Origin: Faecalibacterium longum CLA-AA-H243
GTDB lineage: Bacteria > Bacillota > Clostridia > Oscillospirales > Ruminococcaceae
Assembly: GCF_020687245.1 (NCBI RefSeq)
Contig: NZ_JAJEQG010000001.1
Span: 186,001-250,000, forward strand
Length of the DNA stretch: 64,000 nt
Reading direction: 5' to 3'
In this document: positions 53,256 through 63,648 of the stretch, piece by piece
Layout: the number at the start of each line of letters is the position of its first letter
How positions within the stretch are numbered: the stretch's first letter is position 1
Notes under the pieces: model-generated
Told to the model about the DNA's origin: nothing
Databases searched by the model: none
Seen by the model: the letters and a program-made list of their open reading frames with translations, nothing else
Made by a program: the position numbers and the translations under genes

Positions 53256-55033
53256 AACACACAAATGATGTAAATAATGTAGAAGAAGGTCAGAACGTGA
53301 ATACACTTTCCGAGATTGAGAAATATTACAAAGCGCGTGAGCAGCAGCTGTTGAAAAAGCTTCATCGACAGGAAGCTGCTCTTGCCGCAGCGGAGCAAAC
53401 GCTGAAGCGATTGAACGAAAATCAGAAAGCACCGATGGACGAAACCACCGAGCAGCGTACTGCACAGGAGCAGGCATTCAAAGAAAAACTCTATCGAGAT
53501 CCGCTGACAGGAATTTACAACCGCCGCTATTACGAAGAAGTTGTCCGTAAATCCATCGGCCCCGCAGGGATCGCGCTGATAGATGTGGACGATTTCAAGA
53601 TCTGCAACGATACCTATGGGCATTACGCCGGAGATATGGCACTGAAAACGGTGGCAAACACCATCCAGTCCTGCATCCGGGCGTCGGACCTGCTCATCCG
53701 CTATGGCGGAGACGAATTTCTGCTGGTGTTATCCTGCATTCCGGGAGACTTTTTGCAGACCAAACTGGAACAGATCCGCACCGCCGCGCAGATGGCATCT
53801 GTACCCGGCTATTCGCATTTCCGTATCTCGCTGAGCATTGGCGGAACGATACAGTCCCTCGCCGACCCTATGGAAAACATCGTTCGCCGGGCGGATTGGC
53901 TGATGTATCAGGCAAAGTGCCGCAAGAATGCCGTCACGGTGGAACTCCCCGAAAACGCGCTGACCGCGCAGGAAGAACTGGTGGAGGAGAAGCCGCAGAT
54001 TCTTCTTGTGGATGACTCTGAAATGAACCGCATGATGCTGACAGAGATCCTGGGGGATAGTTACCACATTCTGGAAGCAGAAAACGGACGGGAATGCATG
54101 GAAAAATTGCAGGCAGAAGCCGGAAACATTGCACTGGTGCTGCTGGACATCAATATGCCCGTTATGGATGGCTTTGAAGTGCTGAAAGCCATGAATGCCA
54201 ACCACACCATCGAGGATATCCCGGTCATTATGATCTCCAGCGAGGACTCCGATGCGACGATCCGGCGTTCCTATGAGCTGGGCGCAAGTGATTATGTCAA
54301 TCGCCCCTTCGATGCTCGTATCGTGTACCGCCGTGTAACCAACACCATCAAGCTGTACGCCAAGCAGCGGCGGCTGGTGCAGATGGTCTCTGAGCAGATC
54401 CGCGCCCGTGAAAATAATACGGATATGCTGGTGGGTGTACTGAGTCATATCGTAGAATTCCGCAACGGCGAAAGCGGCGCCCATGTGCGGCACATCCGTA
54501 TCATCACCGAGCTGCTGCTCCACCGTCTGTTGGAGATCAGCAGCAAATACTCTATCACTGCGGAACAGCAGGATATGATTCCGCTGGCTTCTGCCCTGCA
54601 CGACATCGGAAAAATCGGCATTGACGAAAAGGTCCTTAATAAGCCCGGCAGGCTGACCCCGGAGGAATTCGAGGTCATGAAGACCCACAGTATGCTGGGA
54701 GCCAAGATGCTGCATGATCTGGATAATTTTGCAGAGCAGCCGCTGCTGCAAACGGCCTACGAGATCGCCCGCTGGCACCACGAACGCTGGGATGGGCGCG
54801 GCTACCCGGATGGGCTGAAGGGCGATGAGATCCCCATCAGCGCACAACTGGTTTCGCTGGCTGATGTGTACGATGCACTGACCAGCGAACGCTGCTACAA
54901 AAAAGCCTTCTCCCACGAAAAAGCCGTGCAGATGATCCTGAACAGCGAGTGCGGAGCGTTCAACCCGCTGCTGCTGCAGTGCCTGACGGATATTCAGGCT
55001 GACCTGAAAGAAGAATTACAGCAGCACAACTGA
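53252..55033 (+). CDS. GGDEF - receiver - HD-GYP cyclic-di-GMP signalling protein
   Basis: This 593-residue soluble protein opens with a coiled coil (about 20-80). A diguanylate cyclase domain follows with intact RYGGDEF near 151, and then a receiver with Asp in LLDINMPVMDG near 298. An HD-GYP phosphodiesterase domain ends it, with ALHDIGKIGI near 449 and GRGYPDGL near 516. It may both make and break cyclic-di-GMP under control of phosphorylation. It overlaps the upstream hybrid kinase by ATGA, which makes that kinase the obvious phosphodonor. No I-site was confirmed. Confidence 0.94.
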   Translation: MKHTNDVNNVEEGQNVNTLSEIEKYYKAREQQLLKKLHRQEAALAAAEQTLKRLNENQKAPMDETTEQRTAQEQAFKEKLYRDPLTGIYNRRYYEEVVRKSIGPAGIALIDVDDFKICNDTYGHYAGDMALKTVANTIQSCIRASDLLIRYGGDEFLLVLSCIPGDFLQTKLEQIRTAAQMASVPGYSHFRISLSIGGTIQSLADPMENIVRRADWLMYQAKCRKNAVTVELPENALTAQEELVEEKPQILLVDDSEMNRMMLTEILGDSYHILEAENGRECMEKLQAEAGNIALVLLDINMPVMDGFEVLKAMNANHTIEDIPVIMISSEDSDATIRRSYELGASDYVNRPFDARIVYRRVTNTIKLYAKQRRLVQMVSEQIRARENNTDMLVGVLSHIVEFRNGESGAHVRHIRIITELLLHRLLEISSKYSITAEQQDMIPLASALHDIGKIGIDEKVLNKPGRLTPEEFEVMKTHSMLGAKMLHDLDNFAEQPLLQTAYEIARWHHERWDGRGYPDGLKGDEIPISAQLVSLADVYDALTSERCYKKAFSHEKAVQMILNSECGAFNPLLLQCLTDIQADLKEELQQHN

Positions 55034-55071
55034 GCAATGGATGCAATAAAACAGGAGAACAAAACGCCCAA

Positions 55072-55899
55072 ATGAAACACAGAATCTCACGCCGTGCATT
55101 TCTGCGCGGCTGCACGCTGCTGGCGGCATCTGCTGCCGTCGGCAGTCTGACTTCCTGCGGCGGAACGAACGCGAAGGACAGCGGTCTTCCGCAGATCATT
55201 GTGGGAAGCGATACCTATCCACCCTATATTTATCTGAACAATGACGGCGTTCCCGCCGGGATCGACGTGGAGATCGCCACCGAAGCGTTCCGCCGCATGG
55301 GGTATGCTGCCCGGTTTGAAACGATCGACTGGGAGCAGAAAACAAATCTTGTGGAAAGCGGCGCCATCGACTGCATCTGGGGCTGCTTTTCCATGCAGGG
55401 ACGCGAAGAAATGTACCGCTGGGCGGGGCCTTACATGGTGAGCCGTCAGGTGGCTGCGGTGGATGCCGACAGCAGCATCCGATCCCTCAGCGACCTTGCC
55501 GACAAGACCGTCGCCGTGCAGAGCACCGGCAAGCCGGAGGAAATCTTTCTCAGCGGCTCCGACCCGCGCATCCCGCAGACGGTGGAGGTGCTCAGCATCG
55601 AAAACCGCAGCGTGCAGTACGCGCTGCTGTCCTGCGGCTATGTGGATGCCATCGCCGCCCACGAGACAGGCATTCTGCAATACATGAAGGACAATTCCGT
55701 GGAGTTCCGCATTTTGGAGGAACCGCTGCTGGTCACCGGGCTGGGCGCCGCCTTTGCCAAGAACGACACCCGCGGTCTGGACAGCCAGTTGACCGACACC
55801 CTTGCGCAGATGCGCACAGACGGCACACTGGAGCAGATCCTTGGCAAGTATCTTGAACATGCTTCGCAGTATCTGGAGGTGGACACCATTGGCACGTAA
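55072..55899 (+). CDS. family 3 solute-binding lipoprotein (amino-acid type)
   Basis: The 275 residues start with a twin-arginine-like signal (SRRAFLRG) and lipobox LTSCGG. The rest is a family 3 periplasmic binding fold: IIVGSDTYPPYIYLN, GIDVEIATEAFRRMG, SLSDLADKTVAVQ and DAIAAHE. These usually bind amino acids or related small acids. There is no transporter gene next to it. It overlaps the following hybrid kinase by 11 bases, suggesting that it presents a ligand to that kinase. Confidence 0.92.
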   Translation: MKHRISRRAFLRGCTLLAASAAVGSLTSCGGTNAKDSGLPQIIVGSDTYPPYIYLNNDGVPAGIDVEIATEAFRRMGYAARFETIDWEQKTNLVESGAIDCIWGCFSMQGREEMYRWAGPYMVSRQVAAVDADSSIRSLSDLADKTVAVQSTGKPEEIFLSGSDPRIPQTVEVLSIENRSVQYALLSCGYVDAIAAHETGILQYMKDNSVEFRILEEPLLVTGLGAAFAKNDTRGLDSQLTDTLAQMRTDGTLEQILGKYLEHASQYLEVDTIGT

Positions 55900-58468
55900 A
55901 AACAGAACCACCCCGGATACATGGAGATGGGGGATCTATCTGGTCATCGGCGTGCTTTTTATGGCCGTCGTCGTTTTTTTCTCAGGTTGGCGGGCGCTGC
56001 GCACAACGGAGGCTCGTTTCTGTCAGATTCTTGATTTTGTCAAATCGCAGTCCACCAGCTTTGAAAAGTACAACGATACGGTTGTGGCCAAAACGCTCCG
56101 CCGCACGGCGGTATCGGTGCATCAGCTGGCACAGGACCCTGCGCTCGACCTTTCCGACCCGCAGTGCCTGAACAGGCAGGCAGAGCTGCTCTGGCTCACA
56201 GGTATTTCAGTTCTGTCTCCGGACGGTACGCTCCTGTGCGAATCCACAACGAACGGCATCGGCTATGCCCGGTTTGGAGAGCAGATCAAGAATGATACGG
56301 TTCTGGACGTTTTCTCTTACCCGCAAAAGACCTACCTGAAGCGTGTCCTGCTGGAGGATGGGTCTGCCGTGGATGTTGCGGCACACCGGGCAGAAAGCAA
56401 AGAGGCTATCCTGCTTGCCTACCGCTATACCCCGGCAGAATTTATAGAGGGAACGGCCTTGTCCATCCAGAGCGTACTGGACGGCTACTCGGTTGAGACC
56501 AGCGGCACATTGTTCATCGTGCAGAACAATCAGGTCATCGCCTCTAACCGCCCGGAGCTCATCGGGCAGGATGCTGCGGACAGTCCGCTGGTGCGGGAGA
56601 TCCGCAAAGCCGGGGCTGCCAAAACGCTGACCCATACCCACGATTGGAACGGCTCCGGCTGCTATTTTGGAATGTACTGCCACGGAAGGTCTTTCGATCT
56701 CTACGCGTATACGGATGAAAAATCCGTCTTCCGTGAATCGTTTCCGCTGATTTTGATGGCGCTGGCCGGTTACATCCTGCTTGTAATGGTCCTTTGGGTG
56801 CTGCGCAGACGCTCCGTGCAGGAGATGGAGCAGCAGAAGAAAGAGCAGGAGAAGAAGTATCAGGCTCAGCTGGAGGAACAGAACCGCAAACTGGAGATCG
56901 CACTCCAGCACGAGGGTGCGGCAAACCGTGCCAAGCGGGAGTTCCTGTTCAATATGAGCCACGATATTCGCACCCCCATGAACGCCATCATCGGCTTCAC
57001 CTCGCTGGCTGCGACCCATATTGATAATAAGGAACAGGTGCTGGACTACCTGAAAAAGATCTCTACCTCCAGCCAGCATCTGCTTTCCCTCATCAATGAT
57101 GTGCTGGATATGAGCCGCATCGAGAGCGGAAAAGTAAAAATTGAAGAAAAAGCGGTGCATCTGCCGGACCTCGTCCACGATGTGCGCTCCATCATCCAAC
57201 CCGATGTTTCGGCAAAGCGGCTGTCGCTTTTCATCGATACCATGGACGTGGAGAACGAGGACATCATCACCGACCCGATGCGGCTGAACCAGATCTTGCT
57301 GAACATTTTGTCCAACGCCATCAAGTTCACTCCCACAGGCGGTACGATCAGCATCCGCATTGCCCAGAAGAACGGTGCGCCCAAGGGCCGTGGCTGCTAT
57401 GAGTTCCGCATCAAGGACAATGGCATTGGTATGAGCGAAGAGTTCCAGAAGCACATCTTTGAGGCGTTCAGCCGGGAGGAAAGCTCCACCGTCAGCGGCA
57501 TTCAGGGTACCGGCCTGGGCATGTCCATCACCAAGAACATTGTGGATATGATGGGCGGCACCATTGCGATTGAAAGTGAACCGGGCAAGGGCAGCGAATT
57601 CATCGTAGATCTCTGCTTCGCACTCAGCGGACAAAGGGTGGAGCCCAAGCAGCTCCCGCAGTTGGAAGGGCTGCGCGCATTGGTAGCAGACGACGATACC
57701 GACACCTGCCTGAGCGTCAGCACCATGCTGTCCAAGATCGGGATGCGGCCGGAGTGGACGATCTCCGGCCGGGAAGCGGTGATCCGCACCCGATACGCCA
57801 TGGAGCAGGGCGACGAATTCAGCGTCTACATCATCGACTGGCTCATCCCCGATATGAACGGCATCGAGGTCGTGCGGCAGATCCGCAAGGTGATCGGGAA
57901 AAGCTGCCCTATCATCATTCTGACGGCCTACGATTGGACGGATATTGAAGAGGAAGCCCGCGCTGCCGGAGTGACCGCCTTCTGCGAAAAGCCGCTGTTC
58001 CTTTCCGAACTGCGCAGAGTGCTGGCGGAACCGTACGGTGCAGAGCCTGCCTGTAAGCCAGCGCAGCCAGCTGCCGCCGAGCTCAGGGGAAAGAATCTTT
58101 TGCTGGTGGAGGACAATGCCTTGAACCGCGAGCTCGCACTGGAGATCCTGAAGGAAGCGGGCTTTGCGGTAGACACTGCTGAGGATGGCGAGATCGCTGT
58201 CCAGAAGATGAAGCAGGCGGCCCCCGGGCAGTACGATTTGATCTTAATGGACATCCAGATGCCCAAGATGGACGGTTACGAGGCAACGCGGCAGATCCGT
58301 GCCCTGCCGGATGCTGCAAAGGCAGACATTCCCATCTTTGCAATGACGGCAAATGCCTTTGAAGAAGACCGTCAGAATGCATTGAAGGCCGGTATGGACG
58401 GCCACATTGCAAAGCCGCTGGATATTCCGCATCTGCTGCAGGTCCTCGCAGATGTACTGAAATCATAA
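55889..58468 (+). CDS. hybrid sensor histidine kinase with two receivers
   Basis: The 859 residues have two transmembrane helices (about 15-35 and 287-310) around a cache-like sensor and a coiled linker. The kinase core has [16 protein letters not shown] (His near 358), [10 protein letters not shown] and GTGLGMSI. Two receivers follow: the first with IIDWLIPDMNG near 650 and the second with LMDIQMPKMDG near 787. The start is TTG 55889, about 10 bases after GGAGG inside the binding-protein gene. It is clearly paralogous to the kinase at 58584-61520 on the opposite strand. Confidence 0.93.
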   Translation: MARKNRTTPDTWRWGIYLVIGVLFMAVVVFFSGWRALRTTEARFCQILDFVKSQSTSFEKYNDTVVAKTLRRTAVSVHQLAQDPALDLSDPQCLNRQAELLWLTGISVLSPDGTLLCESTTNGIGYARFGEQIKNDTVLDVFSYPQKTYLKRVLLEDGSAVDVAAHRAESKEAILLAYRYTPAEFIEGTALSIQSVLDGYSVETSGTLFIVQNNQVIASNRPELIGQDAADSPLVREIRKAGAAKTLTHTHDWNGSGCYFGMYCHGRSFDLYAYTDEKSVFRESFPLILMALAGYILLVMVLWVLRRRSVQEMEQQKKEQEKKYQAQLEEQNRKLEIALQHEGAANRAKREFLFNMSHDIRTPMNAIIGFTSLAATHIDNKEQVLDYLKKISTSSQHLLSLINDVLDMSRIESGKVKIEEKAVHLPDLVHDVRSIIQPDVSAKRLSLFIDTMDVENEDIITDPMRLNQILLNILSNAIKFTPTGGTISIRIAQKNGAPKGRGCYEFRIKDNGIGMSEEFQKHIFEAFSREESSTVSGIQGTGLGMSITKNIVDMMGGTIAIESEPGKGSEFIVDLCFALSGQRVEPKQLPQLEGLRALVADDDTDTCLSVSTMLSKIGMRPEWTISGREAVIRTRYAMEQGDEFSVYIIDWLIPDMNGIEVVRQIRKVIGKSCPIIILTAYDWTDIEEEARAAGVTAFCEKPLFLSELRRVLAEPYGAEPACKPAQPAAAELRGKNLLLVEDNALNRELALEILKEAGFAVDTAEDGEIAVQKMKQAAPGQYDLILMDIQMPKMDGYEATRQIRALPDAAKADIPIFAMTANAFEEDRQNALKAGMDGHIAKPLDIPHLLQVLADVLKS

Positions 58469-58490
58469 CGGCTGCCAGCCGACAAAAGCA

Positions 58491-58557
58491 AAAGCACCCG
58501 CAGCAGGCTTCGCAGAGGCTCTTGACCTCTGGAAGCGAATGCTGCGGGTGCTTTATT
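58491..58557. terminator. bidirectional terminator between converging hybrid kinases
   Basis: AAAGCACCCGCAGCA (58491-58505) pairs with TGCTGCGGGTGCTTT (58540-58554), with an inner stem of GCTTC/GAAGC. Confidence 0.85.
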
Positions 58558-58583
58558 TATTTTTTGTCTGACAGGCGTTTGGC

Positions 58584-61520
58584 TTACAGGATCTTGCGCA
58601 GCTCCTGCACAAGGTCACCGATCACGATGGGCTTGGACAAAAAGCCGTTCATGCCGCTTTCCAATGCGTTGCGGCGATCCTCGTCGAAGGCGTTGGCGGT
58701 CATGGCAAGGATTGGGAGCTTTGCCCGGGCAGGGTCATCCAGTGCGCGGATCTTCCGGGTGGCGGTGTAGCCATCCATCACCGGCATCTGCACATCCATC
58801 AGCACCAGATCATAGCTGCCCGGCGCTGCGGTGCTCACCTTTTCCACCGCCACTTCACCGTTTTCCGCTGTATCGACCTGGAAGCCGTACTCGCGCAGGA
58901 TCTCCTGCGCGATCTCGCGGTTCAGCTCGTTGTCCTCTACCAGCAGGATGTGTCTGTCCTTAAAGTCGGCGTTCTTTTCCGGCAAAAGCTCCTGCGACGC
59001 ATCTGTCAGTTTCTGGCCGAGGGCGCTCATCAGAGTCTCGCGCAGGTCAGACAAGAACATGGGCTTGGAGCAGAAGGCGGTCACACCGGCGGCCTTTGCC
59101 TCTACCTCAATGTCAGACCAGTCATAGGCCGTCAGGATGATGATGGGGGTATCGTCGTTCAGGCTGCGTATCTGGCGGGTGACCTCGATGCCGTTCATAT
59201 CCGGCAGCCGCCAGTCGATGATATAGGCGTGGTAGACATCGCTCATCTCGATGGACTGCCGCGCGCGCAGCACCGCTTCCTTGCCGGAAAGGGTCCACTC
59301 CGCGCGCATTCCCACCTTGACCAGCATCTTTGTCACGCTGTCGCAGGTGTTGAAATCGTCGTCCACCACCAGAGCCTTCAGGCCTTCCAGCTCGGTGATC
59401 TTTTCCACCGGGCGGTGCTCTGTCTGCACCCGCAGCGGCACACGAATGATAAACTCGCTGCCTTTGCCCTGCGCTGTCTGCACCTCGATGCTGCCGCCCA
59501 TCATATCCACGATGTTTTTGGTAATAGCCATGCCAAGGCCGGTGCCTTGGATACGGCTGACCGTGGAGGTGCGCTCCCGCTCAAACGGCTCAAAGATTTT
59601 TTTGGCAAATTCCGGGCTCATGCCGATGCCGTTGTCCTTGATGCGGAACTCGTACTGCCCGCAGCCGCGCACCTGCCCGGCAAGCTGGCGCACCCGCACC
59701 GAGACCGTGCCGCCCGCCGGGGTAAACTTGATGGCGTTGGACAGCAGGTTCAGCAGGATCTGGTTCAGCCGGGTCTTATCGCAGTAGACATCCTCGTCGG
59801 TCACATCCATCGCGTCCATATAAAGCTCCAGCTGTTTTGCGTAAATCTGCCCACTGACAATGGTTTTCAAATCGTGCAGCACATCCGAAAGGTTGACTTC
59901 CACCTCTTCCAGATGGATCTTTCCACTTTCGATGCGGCTCATATCCAGCACATCGTTGATGAGCGAGAGCAGATGGTTGCTGGAAGCAAGGGTCTTGGCC
60001 AGATAATCCTTCACCCGCTCCTTGTCGTCGATATTGCTGATCGCCAGTGTGGTAAAGCCGATGATGGCGTTCATGGGGGTGCGGATGTCGTGGGACATAT
60101 TGGAAAGGAAAGTGCTCTTGGCGCGGTTGGCAGTCTCGGCGGCGGCAACGGCATCCGAAAGCGCCTGATTTACCTGTTTGTCGGCGGTGCGGTCGGACAT
60201 GACAAGGATGTATTTGGTCCTGCCCTCCACCTCGCTGCCTATGGCGATGTTATGGAACCAGCGGCGCTCTTTGGTTTCCAGATGCTCAAACTCGAAATCC
60301 CATTCCCGCTGCTGTCCGCTGAGAAGCCCATCCAGAAAGTTTTTGCCCTGCTCCGGGGCGCCCAGCTTGTCCAGAGCAAAGGCATTTTGCCGGACTTCTT
60401 TCCACGGGATGCCCAGCAGACGCTCAATGTTCGGGCTGACATAATCCACCTTGGAGGTCTCTGCGTCCAACATCAGGAAAACGTCGTCCACGTTCAGCGA
60501 GAGCTTCTGGAACAATTCATCCCGGTACAGGAGCTTGGTGTTCTTCTGGCGCAGTGCAGTATGGCCTCTGCGCACAACGAGCAGAATGGCCAGCGCGGCA
60601 AAGCCAAGGACAATGCCCGCCACGATCTGCACCGTATGGAACCACAGCTTATCCAGATTGGCATTGACGATGCTGACCGGGACAAGTCCCAGCATCGTCC
60701 AGCTCTGGACCGCCGTGCCCTCGTAGACCAGATAATAACTGGTATCGCCCAGCTTTAACTTCATGTTTCCGCTGTCGCCCTGTGCAAAGGCATTGGACAG
60801 ATCAAGGATCTGCGCCTCGGAAAGGTCGGAATGGTCGCGCAGCATCGCAACGAAGTTGTAGATCGTTTCCGTGCGGTTTACGGAATTGTCGATGACCACC
60901 CGCCCATCCGGGTAGATGACATAGTTGCTGGCATTGCCCTGAAAGGCAGAGTTGTCCAGTAATCTCAGCACCTCATCATTGTAATAGGTGATGGCAACGG
61001 CATCGTAGGCAAAGCCCCGGTAGCTGCCCTGCGTTTCGGGACAGATGAACGCCAGCATCTGGGGCTTGCCGGGCAGAGCCGTATTCATCACAATATCGTT
61101 ACCGTCGGCAAGCTCTTCGTCCAGATTTGTCTGCAGGCCAAGGTAGCCCGTTTTCCCGGTCACGGTCATGTAGTTGCCGTCATAGGTAAGAAAGTAGAAT
61201 TCGGCAAACCCAGCCTCCTGCTGTGCCGCCCTGATATACGCCTGTATTTCGGCCTCATCCGAGGTACTTTCCAGAAAGCCGTTGTACAGATGCAGATAGG
61301 TCAGGTTCTTGCGTACCATCTCTTTCAGCATATTATTGGATTTATGCAGCACCTCTTCCAGATGCGAGGTGCTTTCCTGATAGATGGTCTGGGACACAAA
61401 CGAGATGTACTGGACACTGAAACCGACTGCCAGAAAGATCAGAAGAAGGATGGCAGCAACAGGGAGCCATTTTTGCCGGGGATGGCAGTTTCGTTTGGAT
61501 TCGTGCTTTTCGTCTACCAT
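58584..61520 (-). CDS. hybrid sensor histidine kinase with PAS and two receivers
   Basis: The 978 residues comprise a transmembrane helix (about 20-42), a large double-cache-like sensor and a second helix near 300. A PAS domain ([21 protein letters not shown]) precedes the kinase core ([16 protein letters not shown], His near 476; GTGLGMAI). Receivers carry their Asp in [11 protein letters not shown] (near 768) and [11 protein letters not shown] (near 908). The ATG at 61520 is preferred over GTG 61529 because GAGGTG lies 8 bases upstream. The gene overlaps the end of the binding-protein gene that precedes it. Confidence 0.93.
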   Translation of the reverse strand: MVDEKHESKRNCHPRQKWLPVAAILLLIFLAVGFSVQYISFVSQTIYQESTSHLEEVLHKSNNMLKEMVRKNLTYLHLYNGFLESTSDEAEIQAYIRAAQQEAGFAEFYFLTYDGNYMTVTGKTGYLGLQTNLDEELADGNDIVMNTALPGKPQMLAFICPETQGSYRGFAYDAVAITYYNDEVLRLLDNSAFQGNASNYVIYPDGRVVIDNSVNRTETIYNFVAMLRDHSDLSEAQILDLSNAFAQGDSGNMKLKLGDTSYYLVYEGTAVQSWTMLGLVPVSIVNANLDKLWFHTVQIVAGIVLGFAALAILLVVRRGHTALRQKNTKLLYRDELFQKLSLNVDDVFLMLDAETSKVDYVSPNIERLLGIPWKEVRQNAFALDKLGAPEQGKNFLDGLLSGQQREWDFEFEHLETKERRWFHNIAIGSEVEGRTKYILVMSDRTADKQVNQALSDAVAAAETANRAKSTFLSNMSHDIRTPMNAIIGFTTLAISNIDDKERVKDYLAKTLASSNHLLSLINDVLDMSRIESGKIHLEEVEVNLSDVLHDLKTIVSGQIYAKQLELYMDAMDVTDEDVYCDKTRLNQILLNLLSNAIKFTPAGGTVSVRVRQLAGQVRGCGQYEFRIKDNGIGMSPEFAKKIFEPFERERTSTVSRIQGTGLGMAITKNIVDMMGGSIEVQTAQGKGSEFIIRVPLRVQTEHRPVEKITELEGLKALVVDDDFNTCDSVTKMLVKVGMRAEWTLSGKEAVLRARQSIEMSDVYHAYIIDWRLPDMNGIEVTRQIRSLNDDTPIIILTAYDWSDIEVEAKAAGVTAFCSKPMFLSDLRETLMSALGQKLTDASQELLPEKNADFKDRHILLVEDNELNREIAQEILREYGFQVDTAENGEVAVEKVSTAAPGSYDLVLMDVQMPVMDGYTATRKIRALDDPARAKLPILAMTANAFDEDRRNALESGMNGFLSKPIVIGDLVQELRKIL

Positions 61521-61525
61521 CCCGC

Positions 61526-63392
61526 TCACCTCAACGTAATGTAGTTTTCAGGCTCTGCAAGCGCTGCGCCGCCGCCGGAGACATAATCGCGCCATCTGTT
61601 TTTTACCCATGTATCTCCGTCCAAAGACGTGCCGCTCTCGCTCGCAAGCAGCGCTTCCATCTGTTTTTCCGCTGCCAGACAGGTCACGGTAACGGTGTCG
61701 TCGTCCTTCAGCGGCTGTCCATTCCGGGTGATGCCGGTCAGGGTATAGCTGCCGCTTGCCTCTTTGACCTCCACGGCAATGCCGCTGACCACCGGCAGAG
61801 AGCCGCGGTTGAAGGGTACAAACCCACCCTTGCAGCCCTCCACAAAGGCGCGGACGGTCTCCTTCAGCTCTGCGCCGGTCATGGTGCGCTGGCGGGACAT
61901 CAGACCGTTGGGCATGATCATGGAAGCGGCCATTTTCTTGTTATAATCTGCCTGCAGCACACTGCCGGTAAAGCTGTTTGCGGTGGCAAGCAGCACATCG
62001 GTGCCATAAACGCCCCGCAGCGTGTTCGCCATAACGGAGAAGGAGGCGCTGCCGCCGTTTGCGTGGAAGACATTGGAATAGCTCTTCCCGGAGGTCAGCA
62101 CGATCTCGTCATCGTCAGGCGTTTCTTCGGCAAGAAGCCTGGCATTGAACGCACGATAAGCCTGCCGTGCCGTGTACTCGCCCGCGATCATTTTGGAGAC
62201 AACGTCCTTGGAGACGGCAAAGAAATCGTTGGAGGCGATGCGGATATACATGTGGTTTTCTTCCACCACATCGCGCACGTCCTTCATGTACTCGGTCAGG
62301 CGCAGAGGGACATTCTGGCTGTAGCTCAGCACATCCTGCCCGTCGGCAACGATGCGGCTCTGCGCCTCCTCGGAGAGCATGACGTTCAGCACCTTTATGG
62401 CTTTTTCGCGGCGCGCGGTGTCCTGCTCGAGGTCACGGTTCAGAGCGATCTGGAAATACGGGGTGGTCATGATCCACTTTTCGCCGTTCTGGCTGAAGAA
62501 GGGCAGGAAGATCGTGTCGATGCCCTCATCCTGAAACATCTTGACACCGGCAGAGCTGCCAAAGTACATGGCAACTTCTCCGTTCCGGAACATCCCGGTC
62601 ACATCGTCGTAATTCAACGCAAGATCGTCTGCCGTGAGGTGGGTATCCTGAATGAACTGCGCCATCCGCTCAAACGCCCCCGGCCACACGGTGTCGTCCA
62701 GACCCACCCGTGCGGTGCTGGCAGGGTCGCTGTAAGCAGTGCGCCACTTGCGCCCATCAGTCGTGGTAAGCTCGGCAGCGGAAAGCCCCTGCAGCGTTTC
62801 CATGCAGGTATAGTCGTAGGTATAATCGGCGGTAAAGCCGCGGATGCCCACTTTTTCAAACGCCTGACAGGCCGAAACGAAGCTCTCGTAATCGGGTGGG
62901 CAGAGGAATATCGTACTGCTCAAAAAGGCTGCGGTTGACCACAAAGCCGTGGGCATCGGCGCAGACCGGCAGCCAGTTCACGCTGCCGTCCTCGTTTTTG
63001 AAGCTGTTGAGGTAGGTGTTGTACACAGCGCCCGCCTCGTTGGTCAAGGCAAGGTTCATCAGGCTGTCCTTCAAGGGGGCCGCATCGTGCAGCGAGAAGC
63101 GGCAGCTGGTGATGATATCCGGCAGACCGCCGTTCTCCTGCAAAAACTTGTAAAAATCCAAATCGTTGTTGCCCACGATGAATTCAATATTTACATCCGG
63201 CAGCTGGGACTGGATATAGGGCGCATAGGTTTCGTACAGGCTGGTACTCCACAGATACACCTGAATGGTCTGGGCATCCTCCTGCTTTTCCACATTTTCG
63301 GCGGTTTTTGTTCCGCAGCCGGTCAGCAGGGAGACCGCCATCACCAGTGCCACAAGCACGGAAAACAGGCGGTGCAATGTTCTTTTGTTCAT
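61526..63392 (-). pseudogene. solute-binding lipoprotein with 5'-nucleotidase-like C-terminus, frameshifted
   Basis: The reading frame starts at ATG 63392 (GAGGAG 10 bases upstream) with a lipoprotein signal (VSLLTGCG). It runs as a family 1 binding protein to FEQYDIPLPT, then shifts frame near 62894-62900. From DYESFVSACQAF onward it continues in another frame to the TGA at 61526. The joined length is 1867 bases, one more than a multiple of three, so a single extra base in GGGTGGG (plus strand) explains it. The C-terminal domain resembles that of the gene at 49139. It could be a true mutation, a slippage event or a sequencing error. Confidence 0.82.
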
Positions 63393-63487
63393 TAAATTGT
63401 TCTCCTCACAACTCTTGGGCAGCTGCCGTTCTGCACTCCCGAATACCACAAAAGGGCATCGATACAGCATGACAGAACTATAGGATT

Positions 63488-63516
63488 ATTTTACCACCGC
63501 CATGATGGATTTTCAA
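63488..63516 (-). promoter_or_regulatory. sigma-A promoter of the second sensory operon
   Basis: On the minus strand TTGAAA (plus 63511-63516) and TAAAAT (plus 63488-63493) are 17 bases apart. The spacing and -35 match the promoter at 48955-48983. Confidence 0.75.
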
Positions 63517-63648
63517 TAAAATTTCATATATTGATTCATAAAAGCAGCGCGTCCGATTTCTTTGCGCCAGTCGATGCAGCTTTTTGTATCAACGCACAGG
63601 GTGAGGCGGTCTGCCAGTATTCTTATGTGCTGCAGCCTTCTGTCCGCA

